The notes under the pieces were generated by a model. That model saw only the letters and a list, made by a program, of their open reading frames with translations. It did no database searches and was not told the origin of the DNA. DNA of 64,000 nucleotides. It comes from Aurifilum marmelostoma. Taxonomy: Eukaryota > Ascomycota > Sordariomycetes > Diaporthales > Cryphonectriaceae. The translations under genes were made by a program, and so were the position numbers. The DNA lies in contig JAMXSV010000017.1 in assembly GCA_027559495.1 (NCBI GenBank), positions 1,116,001-1,180,000 of the forward strand, in the 5' to 3' direction. Positions within the stretch are counted from its first letter, which is position 1. The number at the start of each line of letters is the position of its first letter. Shown piece after piece: positions 33,562 to 43,461 of the stretch.

Positions 33562-33899
33562 GGGATGCAGAGAGCGGCGGCGATGGTGATGATGACGGGT
33601 GTCTTGTCTAGGTAGAAGTAGCAGCCTGGGACACAAAAGGCTGATAATCCAACGAAGAGGGTATATTTGATTGTATATCTTGGATCTGATCTCAGGTGCA
33701 GAGTAACCGCCCCAAAACTCCATGCCATTTATATACGGTCCAATCAACGCGAGCGGCCGTAAAACACAACAAGGCATTCTTGATCCCCAAATCGCAAAAG
33801 TCATAGCTCATGCAAAAATTTCACCTCACAGGAGAATCCATTCCCAACCTCGATAGGTTCGCAGCAAGGTAACGTCAGGGTATATCCAGGTAACAAATT
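33562..33899. other. convergent 3' intergenic region
   Basis: This 338-bp gap separates the 3' ends of CEF1 (plus) and the single-TM gene (minus). It should hold both 3' UTRs; nothing else is recognised. Confidence 0.5.
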
Positions 33900-35265
33900 T
33901 CACTTCCTGCTCGACGTGGCAACAGGGCTCTCGACGCGCGCAGGCGACCCGCGTGCCTCGATGGCGATGGGCGCCGCTTCGGTGCCAAACCCAGAGTCGG
34001 CATCCGAGAGCTCCTCGACACGGCCCTGCATCTCAGCAGCGGCGGACTTCTCCTTCTCGAGACGGATCTCGCGGCCTCTCTTGTGACAATACCAGAGCAC
34101 AAACATCAACACTGTCACCCTTTTGTCAGTAACCCTGCTACATCCTTTGGGAAGGGAAGGAAGCATTCAGGATGCCCGCAAACCAGAACAAAGGAGTGTG
34201 CTCGACTTACAGAACAGCGCAACGCTCCAGATTACATTTGTCCCGATGAAGGCGGGCCACCTCACCTTGAGCGCATTCATGATGGCCTTGAGCATGCCCA
34301 CGATGGCGCTCGGCTTGGTCACCAGCTCGCTGATGTTCTTGGGGGTCAACAGCTTCATGGCCTGGTCCTTGATCCCACCCGTAGGCGTGCCCTGTGTCTT
34401 GAGCCCCTGGCTCTCGGCGGCGACGGCCAGCAGCTCGGGGGCGAGGCTGCCCGTCAGCTTGCTGGGGAGGCTCGTGACCAGCTTCTTCATGCTGCCGGGC
34501 AGCTTGTCGAAGTTCCTGGCCAGGGTGCCGTCGTGGTCCTCGAACAGGTGCTGCAGGTCGCGGCCCGCGGTGGGCACGCCGTTGACGAGGTCCTTGAGCA
34601 CCAGGGTGAACTTGGACACGAGCTCCTGGCTGTCCTTGGACAGGGAGAAGGTCTTGTTGTTGCGGGCCGAGAGGTTCAGGTCCTCGAGGACGCGGCTGAT
34701 GTCCTTCTTCTCGCGCTCCTCCTCGTCGGGCGTGATGACCTTTGTGGCCGGCTCGAGAGCGCCCTCGTTCTTTGCCGTGGGCCGCCGCACCCAGAAGGAG
34801 AAGCGGCTCTTGTTGTTGTTGTTGGTGGGGGTGGGTTCTGTGGTAGAGGTGTCGCCCTTCTTGTTCTGCTTTTCGTCGCCGCCGCCAGGCAGGGTCTTCT
34901 TCTTGTCCGCCTCACCGCTCTCCTCCTTGCGGCCCGTGACTGTCTTTCCCCTGCCAGCAGCAGCAGCAGCAGCAGCTGGGCTCTCCGAGTCGCTGTCCCA
35001 GTCGCTCTCCCAGGTGTACTCGGGCGTGTTGCTGCGCGGCGGGAGGGGGAGGCCGCTTGCCGTCCTCATCGGAGAAGGAGGCGGCCTCGCCAGTCAGGCG
35101 CTCAAAGAAGAGCTCGTCATCGTCTGTGAGGACGGGGCCCTGCTGGCCGGGCACAGGCGATCGTGAGGCTGCCCGTGAGGCTTCCTCCTTGGTCTCTGCT
35201 TCCCTGGCTTTGACCTTTTGGTCACGGTTCTTTTTGAATTTCCTGATGGCTATGAACTCCAACAT
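33900..35265 (-). CDS. conserved-type fungal protein with one C-terminal TM helix; one frame change needed
   Basis: Function not recognised. Exons on the minus strand are 35265..34211 and 34111..33900; the 99-nt intron runs GTAAGT...TGACAG and joins ALFLLMFVLWYCHKRGRE, completing a membrane helix. Exon 1 keeps its frame only if one base is surplus in the G5 run at 35045-35049 (C5 on the coding strand); the total then divides by three (421 residues). The N-terminus MLEFIAIRKFKKNRD is basic; an acidic segment follows (LTDDDELFFERLTGE), then a Pro-rich stretch and NTPEYTWESDWDSDSE. The core (about residues 175-330) is helical: NLSARNNKTFSLS, KDLVNGVPTAGRDLQHLFED, FDKLPGSMKKLVTSLPSKL. The single TM helix is near residues 335-355, leaving a C-terminal charged tail of about 65 residues. 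I recall similar hypothetical proteins in other Pezizomycotina. Confidence 0.75.
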
Positions 35266-36139
35266 GGTATTTATCCGGCTGGTGGTGGTGGTTGTTGTTA
35301 TTGTTATTGAGACCCAGCAGCCTTGTGTCTTCGAGTTGTGGTGAAGATCCAGTAAGTGGTCGAGGAAGAAGATCGATAGAGCCTTGGAGAGCAGTGAGAT
35401 GGAAGGGGTCTGTCACTGTATGCCAACTCGACCAAGTTAGAATACGTAATTATACATGAGTGAGCCTGTTTTGCGGCTCAAGGATGTACTGTAATTGGGT
35501 GGCGCGTGGCAAGTAACGGCTTTGTACTGCAAGGAGGCCGCCGGGGCTACGCGCTTCGAGCACGGAGTTTCAGGTGCAGCACGACACAGCCACCGGAATC
35601 ATCTGGCCAAACAAATCCATACAAGCGCTTCTTTTTTTTTTTCTTTTCGGCCTATTCAATAAGACAATAATTGGCTGTGTAGCTTGTTCATGGGCAAGTC
35701 TACCCCGCTGAACAGTTGTACAGACAGACAAGGGAGGCATGTTGCTTGTGTGCTCGCCTGTCGTGGAAGGCTGCTTTCCCTTGGAGGTATTATGTAGTGG
35801 GATGACGTCACTCTCGATAAAGAAGTCTTAGCACAGGTTAGTAGATTAGATAGAGGAGGATTGGGCACGAGATGAATTTCATGTGAGAATGTGCCAATTA
35901 ATTCTGGCAATTGAAGGGGTATCTTTACATTATTCTTGCCATCATAACGCATCCTCGACTCTGGAAGTCTGTGAATACACAAAGGCATGACATGGTCAGG
36001 CAGTTTCGAATGCCGCGTATCTCCGTAGGTCGTCACAATCCGACATCAGAAGTAGCAGCCATAGAGACAGACGTCTCCATGCTCTTGACCCAGGGAAACC
36101 CTCAGCTGCAGGGTCTCTCATATGCTAGCAGATCCGTCT
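35266..36139. other. intergenic region
   Basis: The 874 bp between two minus-strand genes: promoter of the single-TM gene on the left and 3' flank of NSE1 on the right. A T-rich run lies at about 35631-35646. No gene recognised. Confidence 0.5.
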
Positions 36140-37217
36140 TTACTCCTCGTCAACGCTTCCTTCCAGTTGGCCTTCCTCCTCGGCCTGTCCGGGTTCCATC
36201 GATACATCTTCGTCTCTCCTCTTAGAGCCACTGGCAATGCCTGCCGCACGATGAGCTGCAGGCGTCTCCGTGACCGACCTCTCGCCCACAAAATAATCTC
36301 TGCCTGTCCAGGCTGTCTCGCATCTTGGACAGGTCTTGTGTCCACCTCTTCTGGTGCGCCAGAAAGCATCAGTACAAATGTCGTGAAGTCGCACGTTACA
36401 GTCACGTTCCGGGCATCTCCAGCCCGTCGTGACAATCTCCTTGCAAGCCTCACAGAACTTGATGCGCTGCCAGTCCCCGGGCGCGGCCTCTGGGTCGTTG
36501 TACGTCTCGATCAGCCACGTCCTGAGCTCTAGCAGCGACCTCGCGCTCAAGCTGTAGAAACCCGCGGGGCTCTTCTCGAACCAGCCTTCCTCCACCATGC
36601 TCGGCAGAAGCTTCTCGATCTCGCTGTGCTTCAGGCCTCTGGCAACCGCCCGCTGCGGCTGCGAGGCAGCCTCCCCCCTCTACGTCACCACCACCACCAG
36701 CCTGGCCTTCCCTGGCAGGCGGCGGTGGCGGCCTAGCGACTTTTCTTGCCTGCGCGGGTGTGACGGCCATGACCTCCTGCCTCGGGGTGTTGTAGGTGTC
36801 GAACATGGCATCGAGCACCCTCTTGATGAAGGCGAGCTCGTCAGCGGTGCGTGACGTCGCCAGCTGGGTGGCAGGGTCGCTGTGGGCGTTGACAAAGGCC
36901 CATATCCGCTCGCGGGTGGTCTGGTGCAGGGTGCTGCGGATGTCGTAGTCGAGAGGGGCGACGGCCTCGCGGGCCTTGCTGAAGTAGTGCCGGACGAGAT
37001 CCTCGCTGACGTCGCTCGGGTTGGTGACCTCCTTGGCCGCGCTGCCTGCAGAGAGGATGGCGGCCACGATTTCCTGAGCCTCCGCCAAGGTCAGCTCCCC
37101 GCGGCCCATCAGCGCCTGCAGGAAGGCCCGGTTGCTGTTATCCCATCCAGCAGGCACAGAGCGCTGGAAGACCATAGACTCTCCCCCTGACGCATCTTGA
37201 GCGGGGAGAGAGGGCAT
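36140..37217 (-). CDS. NSE1: Nse1-like subunit of the SMC5-SMC6 complex; one frame change needed
   Basis: Non-SMC element 1, a RING-like subunit of the SMC5/6 complex in DNA repair. The N-terminal half (FLQALMGRGELTLAEAQEIV, then ELAFIKRVLDAMFDTYNTPR) and the C-terminal half (RAVARGLKHSEIEKLLPSM, GWFEKSPAGFYSLSARSLLE) are in different frames. Skipping one base in the C6 run at 36673-36678 (G6 on the coding strand) joins them into 358 residues. The winged-helix-like region precedes a variant RING: Cys-Glu-Ala-Cys, GWRCPERDC, LHDICTDAFW, CPRC (about residues 255-300). The Cys/His spacing fits the zf-RING-like class of Nse1. The start ATG at 37217 is preferred; ATG 37175, nearer the conserved block, is possible, and the frame is open further upstream. 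The C-terminus is acidic. Confidence 0.85.
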
Positions 37218-39519
37218 GCTGTTTTGTGGAGGAGAAAGGGGGGTGGGGAGGTATGCGTCTGGACTTTGCTCGGACGATCGAAGGAAGACGCGTTCGATTT
37301 TCATGACCGCGTCTGGGCGTGCACAGGGTTGGGATGGCAAGTACTGTACCTCCGTACAGAGGGCAGCAACAACAGGGGACCCCTCAGCACCCAAAATAGG
37401 CGAGGCGCACCGCTGTTGCATACTGTACACTGTACGGTACGCAAGGCTCACAGCACAGGGCCAAGGTCAGGGCCCCCCCTGCAGCAGGGCGCTACAGCAG
37501 GGCGCTACAGCAGGGCGCTACAGCAGCGCACTGACATTGAACAGGTCCTATGCCCCGCCTGTAGTTTATGCCTTCCCGCGACCAGCAGCAAAATAGCTCG
37601 ATGCAAGAGCCCCGCTGTGCCCGCTACCGGTATCGGTACTGCAAGTGCGACATCCTGCAGGGGGGCCTCCACAGAGCCGGGCCACAAAAGCTTCCTTTTT
37701 CTTCTCATTCACCTGCAAAAGCCACGACGCGTGGCGATTCTTTTTGTCGGGCTTTGTGTTGACTTTCATGCCGGCCCTGGTGGATACGGTCGGCGATCAG
37801 GCTCTGTTTCGACCCTCACAGCAAAGCTCGAATGCCATGTCCTGTCGGCGGAGAATCTGAAATTGCCTTGCCTCTCACGATGCAAATTCATCGTCACATC
37901 AACAAGATGATTCATCGATGTAACCCCAGGAGTTGGGACGATCAGGCAAGATAGCACGGCAATTTAGGTACCACTCGATCTTGACATGCGCAGCAGACAT
38001 CAGACGGTCTCTTTCTCTCTACCTCTTTCGTCTCGCGTCCCACCTCCCCGACGACAAGTGGAGGTTTACTGCCCAAGTGGGCGGCGCTCTTCGTGCAATT
38101 TCCATTCGTACATACTTACGGCGTCCTATGAGCGAACGAGGGCCGTTCTGGCAGGATCAAGCATGCTCCCGCCAGATCGGGACTCGGATCTCTTCCAAAC
38201 GGGACTACGCAAACTGGCAGAGCGCGCCGCATCTAAATTGCAACCTCGTCTCCCGGCCCTCGGGTTAGATTACCATGCCCGGCATGGCGGAGCGGTACCC
38301 GATTAAGAACGTCGTCTCAGATCTTGCTTCGACTTTACCTATCAGATCTCGAGGGTGGACCTTGTGGGCTCGCCTCTTCCCAAGAATATCTACGCGGGAC
38401 TTGAGGCAGATCTCGGCAGCTCGGTTGTTTATCCCGACCAGGTCCCCGATCGAATAGTTACATTGACATCTTCTTTTGACAAGGAGGGAGGAGGAAATCG
38501 AAAATGGAAACGAGTGGCTAGGAGGAGGAGGAGGGGAGGAGGAGGACGAGGAGAAGGAGAAGAGGCGGGCGTCAAGATGTTTCCGTCAGCGAGATCATCT
38601 CAGATCGAAGGGCTACATCGACCCCCCCCCCCCTCCCTTTCCAAAAGGATAGCGCAGACGATCGATTGCTTCTAGCCCAACGAGGCCCTCAGGTCTGGCA
38701 AGCGTCAAGCTGTCTAGCCTCGGAAGCACCCGCTGAAATTCGTATTCAACAGAATACTCGTGGGCGCTGGCGGTCCAAGCGCACGACGGCGAGTCAACAA
38801 CGCCTCCAGCTGGGGATATGGTTGATGGGCGAGGGGACCGTCGACAGGACGAAGATTTCTAATTCCCAACGCAGACACCAAGGTTGATCCTCGCCTGCTA
38901 CGCGCTACCGTCCCTGAGGTGTTGTCCTCTTTTTTTTCTTGCGGTCCCTCTCTGTGGTGTTGTGTGCTAATACAGGTGAAACCACGATGCCCACTTGTCA
39001 CCAGACACCGACGAGTCGAGTCTTGAAACCATCTCGGCAGTGCTTGGTTCATCCCTGACATTCCTCCTGCAGGCAGCCCAAACCATTATACATAGTGCAT
39101 TCCTCACCCCTGGGTGCTTCTGTTTCCATCCCAAATGTTCTGGACTCTCTTCTGAGACCTCGCATGTTGGGCTCTTCTCTTTTAGTGTCCGGCCAGAATC
39201 TATTATTTTCCTTCCCGACCCTCGTTTGACTTATTTCCATCTCCATTCCAAATCACATGTCCCCAGCCGTGGTCAAACCCCATCTGGCGACAGAAAGTCA
39301 CTCTTTTTTTTTTTCGTCTCTCTTCTTCTTTTCTTTCTCTCTTGCCCGGTCCTCCTTCTCAAGACAATTATTTTAATCTACTAAGCCCATGGCTCTGTTC
39401 CCTGTTGTCCTAACTCACAATTTCTCAACCTACTAGCACGGCTTCTTTTCGCCAGAAGCCAGTTTCCTAAGTTCATCGAGGCAAATGTATCATCATTCGA
39501 GAATTTTCAGCTTCCCGTC
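37218..39519. other. divergent intergenic region
   Basis: About 2.3 kb between NSE1 (minus) and the seven-TM gene (plus). It contains a 13-bp tandem repeat (37482-37530), a C12 tract (38622-38633), a GAG/GGA-rich patch (about 38518-38565) and a long C+T-rich leader (about 39090-39370) before the seven-TM gene. No supported gene. Confidence 0.55.
37482..37530. repeat. 13-bp direct tandem repeat, 3.8 copies
   Basis: The unit CAGCAGGGCGCTA occurs three times perfectly (37482-37494, 37495-37507, 37508-37520), followed by a partial copy to 37530. It sits 265 bp upstream of the preferred NSE1 start codon and is not in a gene. Confidence 0.93.
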
Positions 39520-41299
39520 ATGTTCGGTGATACCGGACAGCAGTTCCCACCTGAAGCCATAGGTGCAGCGGCTGGTGTCTTTACTTACACCTTCATATGC
39601 TTCTCGCTAAGCTGTGCCCTGCTGTGGGCAGCAGTAGCCCATGGGGAATGGAAGAGTTGTGAGTCTGATCCCTCCTATATTCTTCTTTTCCTGGCGTATA
39701 TCTGTGTATGATGAAGCATTGTGACTGACCGACCATTGTCTCCAGATGTGGCTCTCCTCGCTTTCTTTCCATCGCTCAGCGCCCTGGTCAGCATGGCCCA
39801 GCAGCTCCATACCTACCTCTCCTGGGCGAGCATCAAGGTCGCCCAGTCCGAATACGTCAAGGCCAACGCTGGCAACCCTGAGCTGTCCATCGCCGGGCCC
39901 TCTGTTGGTGTCGATATCATCCTGTTCTATATCCGTAGGTTCTTCTGATCAGGGCGTTCCTGACTGGCATTCCTTCTCCATCTTGCACGTGACTGACCTT
40001 CGAACAAAACAGAATACTACTGCTATAATGTCGAGGCCCTCCTTGTGCTGGCGTGGTGAGTCATTTCACATTGCTATCACAAATTTATTTTCAAGAGTAG
40101 ATATACATATATATATAGCATGCATCTAGTTCCAAGTCACTAACAAATTTACAGGAGCTTCCAATTAGCACACTCTGTATTCCAGATGAAGACGTCTCCG
40201 TCGGCCAGTCGTCATGGAGGCATCATCGCCAAAGCCGCGGCAGTTCTATTGCCGATTGTACAGGTCGCCGTGCTGCGCACCAGCGCTCTTCAGCATTCAA
40301 TCATCGGCTTCTACTTTGTTGCCAACGTCCTCAGTGAGTATTGACCAGCTAAGCGGGGTTGCTTTTCCCCATGATCAAGTGCTGACTATCCATCTACCCT
40401 TCTCCAGTGTGTACCTCTCTGGCGCTTGGCTCGTTCCTTCTCATTGCAATACTCGTGAGATACATCACCACGCGGTCGGAAGCATCGTGGCAGGTCAACT
40501 ATGCAAGACGATCTTCTGTCGACCAAGAGGCCGAGATCGGAAACGGGCTCGCAACCTCCAGTAGTGTCAGTGGTGAGCCGCCACTCAGCCAGAGAAACAT
40601 CTACGACAGCTGGCTCGTGGTGCGCTTCGCCATCGCCTTTGCCGGTCTAGCGTAAGCCCTCCCTCCTTGTGTGCTGCTGAACGAGGTCATTCCTTGGATC
40701 TTCCCAAGAAGGGACTAACCTGAGCCTTTTGTCTCCCCGATTCCAGTGCCTACGAGCTGGTCATCATCCTGGCCGAGGTGTCTTTCGCGGTCGGGACGGA
40801 TCAGATCGCCGAGGACGCGAATGCCGATTTGAGTCCTGCAAATGCCATCACGGACTGCAAGTCGTTCCTTCCAGGTGTGACCGCGAGTATCTTGGCCTTT
40901 CTTGTCTTTGGCACGACCAAGACCTTCCGCGATTTCTACTACCGCAAGCTGGTCCCGCGAGCCATCCGCCGCAAGCTGCGCCGGCGTACCACCAGGGACA
41001 TGCCTCCTCCCGCCGCGAGCCCGACACAGTCGGAGGACCTACAGCCACGCCAGGTGTCTCGCGCATCCGATATGTCCCCCATAGGCTCGGCGCTCTCGAC
41101 GCCGGGCGTGGAGTGCTTTGAATTGGACGGACGGGAAGTGGCAGTGGATCATTTGGGCCTGAGGCCTGTTGGCCACGGTAGCTTCCATGATCTGGCGCTG
41201 CCGACACCGACGTCCAGCACGTCTGAACAGCAAAAGGTCGATCATGGCGCCGTGGAGGATGACGAGTGGCCTATATTGACCATCAAGTCGCCAAGATGA
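39520..41299 (+). CDS. putative seven-transmembrane protein (GPCR-like topology)
   Basis: Six exons: 39520..39658, 39746..39934, 40013..40055, 40155..40333, 40408..40651 and 40747..41299 (448 residues). All introns are short GT-AG (74-99 nt), and all joins keep frame, including a 43-nt exon. Hydrophobic segments in order: IGAAAGVFTYTFICFSLSCA, VALLAFFPSLSALVSM, SVGVDIILFYIQYYC to LLVLAWSFQ, AKAAAVLLPIVQVAVL, IIGFYFVANVLMCTSLALGS, FAIAFAGLAAYELVIILAEV and VTASILAFLVFGTTKTF. That gives about seven TM helices with a short outside N-terminus. A basic block follows the last helix (RDFYYRKLVPRAIRRKLRRR), then a Ser/Pro-rich cytoplasmic tail of about 110 residues. The shape suggests an orphan fungal receptor-like protein, but no family signature is recognised. 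Confidence 0.82.
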
Positions 41300-43002
41300 G
41301 AACGGCACTCAAAAAAAGACTTGGGAAAGGAGAACATTGCAATGACTGACGATACGCTTTTGATACCCAACATTTTTTTTATAAGTACTTCTTTTTTTTT
41401 TTTTTTTTACTTGGAATCTATACATCAGAAATATCCAAAATTCATATTGGCTTCAAGACCATTGGCGTGCAGTGAAACTTGGCAGTGAACTCAATGAATC
41501 CAGCCAAGTGGCAACGAACATGAACCTCCAATGGCTTCTGCTTCTCTCTTCAACCATCGTCCTCTGTTCAAAATCCCTTCGAGGCACTTGACGTCCTGAA
41601 TCGAGTAAGGTCTAACTTTTCGATTTGATCACACCACCTGACCGGATGCGGCCAGGCTCGGGGAGAGCAAAAAAAAAGAAAAAAGAAAAAAGGCTGATGA
41701 CGGAAAGATGGTCAGCTCCCGAGACATTCTATGGGCTGAGACAAACCTGGGGCAGATTGAGTTCCTAGGGGATTCTGGGAGGTGTTTTTGTCATGCTTGT
41801 CTCTCGCCCACCTTACAGAGCTAATGGGCCTCGAGGGAATATCCTTTCTTCGTCTCCCCCCCTCAAACCACCATCCCGGACATCCATTGATGTGGGTACA
41901 GGGTTATCTCAAGTCCTCATGGCGCTCGCGTGGGTAATCGGGGAGGAGCACGGGTGGACGTGGAGTGATCTAGTCCATCAGGGATGATGCTGCCTCTGGT
42001 TTCTGGTGACGGTGGTTTTCATGGTGTGACGGGAAAAAAGAGGGAAAAAATTGGTGCTTTTGCTTTCTCGACAGGCTCGACTTGTGTGTTTGGGCTGTGT
42101 TGCTGTTGGGCTGGAACTGTTCGGTAGGACTTCTTATTTTCTTTTCACTGCTTTCTTCTCTTGGATTTCATGTGTTGCGAAAGGCTGATCCATCTCACCC
42201 AAAAGGACTATAGTAACGCTGTATTATAGGAGTGAATAGTAAGACAATAGTATTGATCATGAGACCAACGTCAAGCGGGCCGGGATACAGTGTGGATGGA
42301 AAGAAGGAGGCGGGGGGGGGGGGGGACAAGAGACAAGCGGATGATCCAGAAGGAACCGGTTTGTTTATGTTTTGTTTTGACACACACACACACACACCTG
42401 CTCTCTCTCGCACGCATCACCTACTTTCTTCCTTTCGCGGTACTGGTCACCAACCAGGCAAAAGAAGCAAAAGAGACATCATTTGTCACACTAGAAAGGG
42501 TGACAAGTGACAGAACAGAACAAGACGGGTACTTCTCGCATCATCTGAGACACAAATCACTGACCTCCTTTCGTCCTTGGGCAAACCCTTGATGCTCTTT
42601 TCATGTCATTTCTTCTTATTTTCAGAAGGAAGACCCAAAGTTTCAATAATTACTGTTTACTGCTCATTATTCTGTTCCTCATTATTTGATCACTCCATCA
42701 ATTTGAGAAAGCAAGAGGAAATACCCAAGCTGCCAAACGCCAAACCTTCTGTGCAACACTACAAACAAACGACATGCCTTCCAGCGTCCCTCGTTCCCAA
42801 AAGGTTCTCTGAAAGCTTCGTGTGCCAACAACGAGCCCCTTGCAAACACGATAACGTTGTGCCCGTTCCTCATCAACGGCCTGGAAGTCTAAAGGCCCCG
42901 TCCTTCAAGCAAGGAAGCATAGAACCCACTGCTCAAAAGAAAGAAAGAAAGAAAGAGGGGAAGAAAAGGAACAAAATCCACGAGGAGAAAAAGAAAGACA
43001 AA
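41300..43002. other. intergenic region
   Basis: About 1.7 kb between two plus-strand genes. It holds T-rich runs (about 41374-41408), a G14 tract (42312-42325), a short CA repeat (about 42381-42397) and a purine-rich leader (about 42940-43000) immediately before the small Cys-rich gene. No other gene was seen. Confidence 0.5.
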
Positions 43003-43416
43003 ATGTGCAGCGGCACAGCGACCCAGCTTCTCTGCTCTCACTACCTCATCCACTGGTCCGGCCCTCGTTGTCCCAAGAGATGCGTCCTTCCGGCCCACAG
43101 GGCCTGGCTGAACTGCACCTGCGCCGACTGCGACCCAGACCACAACCGCAGGCTGATCCTCGTCAGGTATGCTGCGCAGCGCGAGGTCCTGTCGGCAAGG
43201 ATCCTCCAGGCGACGGTCGAGGGTCGTCTCCGCGACGTCCGGGTCCTCGAGAGGCAGCTTCGGATCATCTCATGCCTGCAGATGGAAGACCTGGGCCGGA
43301 CGAGGTTCTCAGGGCTAGATCCGGCCATCGGATGTCGCTGGCCGGGTTGTTATGAGCAGTGGGTTGAGGAGAACCTGGGAAGACCGGTGGACTGGGATTT
43401 GTTGCTGAATCAATGA
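43003..43416 (+). CDS. small Cys-rich fungal protein, 137 aa
   Basis: Single exon; function not recognised. The open frame continues upstream to 42577, but that part is purine-rich leader-like sequence, so ATG 43003 (context AAAATGTGC) is chosen. The N-terminal 48 residues are Cys/His-rich: MCSGTATQLLCSHYLIHWSG, then CPKRC, CTCADCDPDH. This looks like a possible zinc-binding module, followed by a helix (RRLILVRYAAQREVLSARIL) and a C-terminal segment with GCRWPGCYEQWVEENLGRP. I have seen similar short Cys/His proteins starting MC-x-GT in filamentous fungi, without function. No signal peptide is evident, so a secreted effector is unlikely. It is convergent with the next gene; the stops are only 45 bp apart. 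Confidence 0.72.
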   Translation: MCSGTATQLLCSHYLIHWSGPRCPKRCVLPAHRAWLNCTCADCDPDHNRRLILVRYAAQREVLSARILQATVEGRLRDVRVLERQLRIISCLQMEDLGRTRFSGLDPAIGCRWPGCYEQWVEENLGRPVDWDLLLNQ

Positions 43417-43461
43417 AAAGGAGGGAAAAGCAAAAGGAAAAACAAGAGGCTCGAGAAAGAA

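Noticed and set aside
34083..35166. Two open frames of about 348 codons on the plus strand
   Set aside because: Antisense to the single-TM gene. The spliced minus-strand model explains the region and gives a continuous membrane helix.
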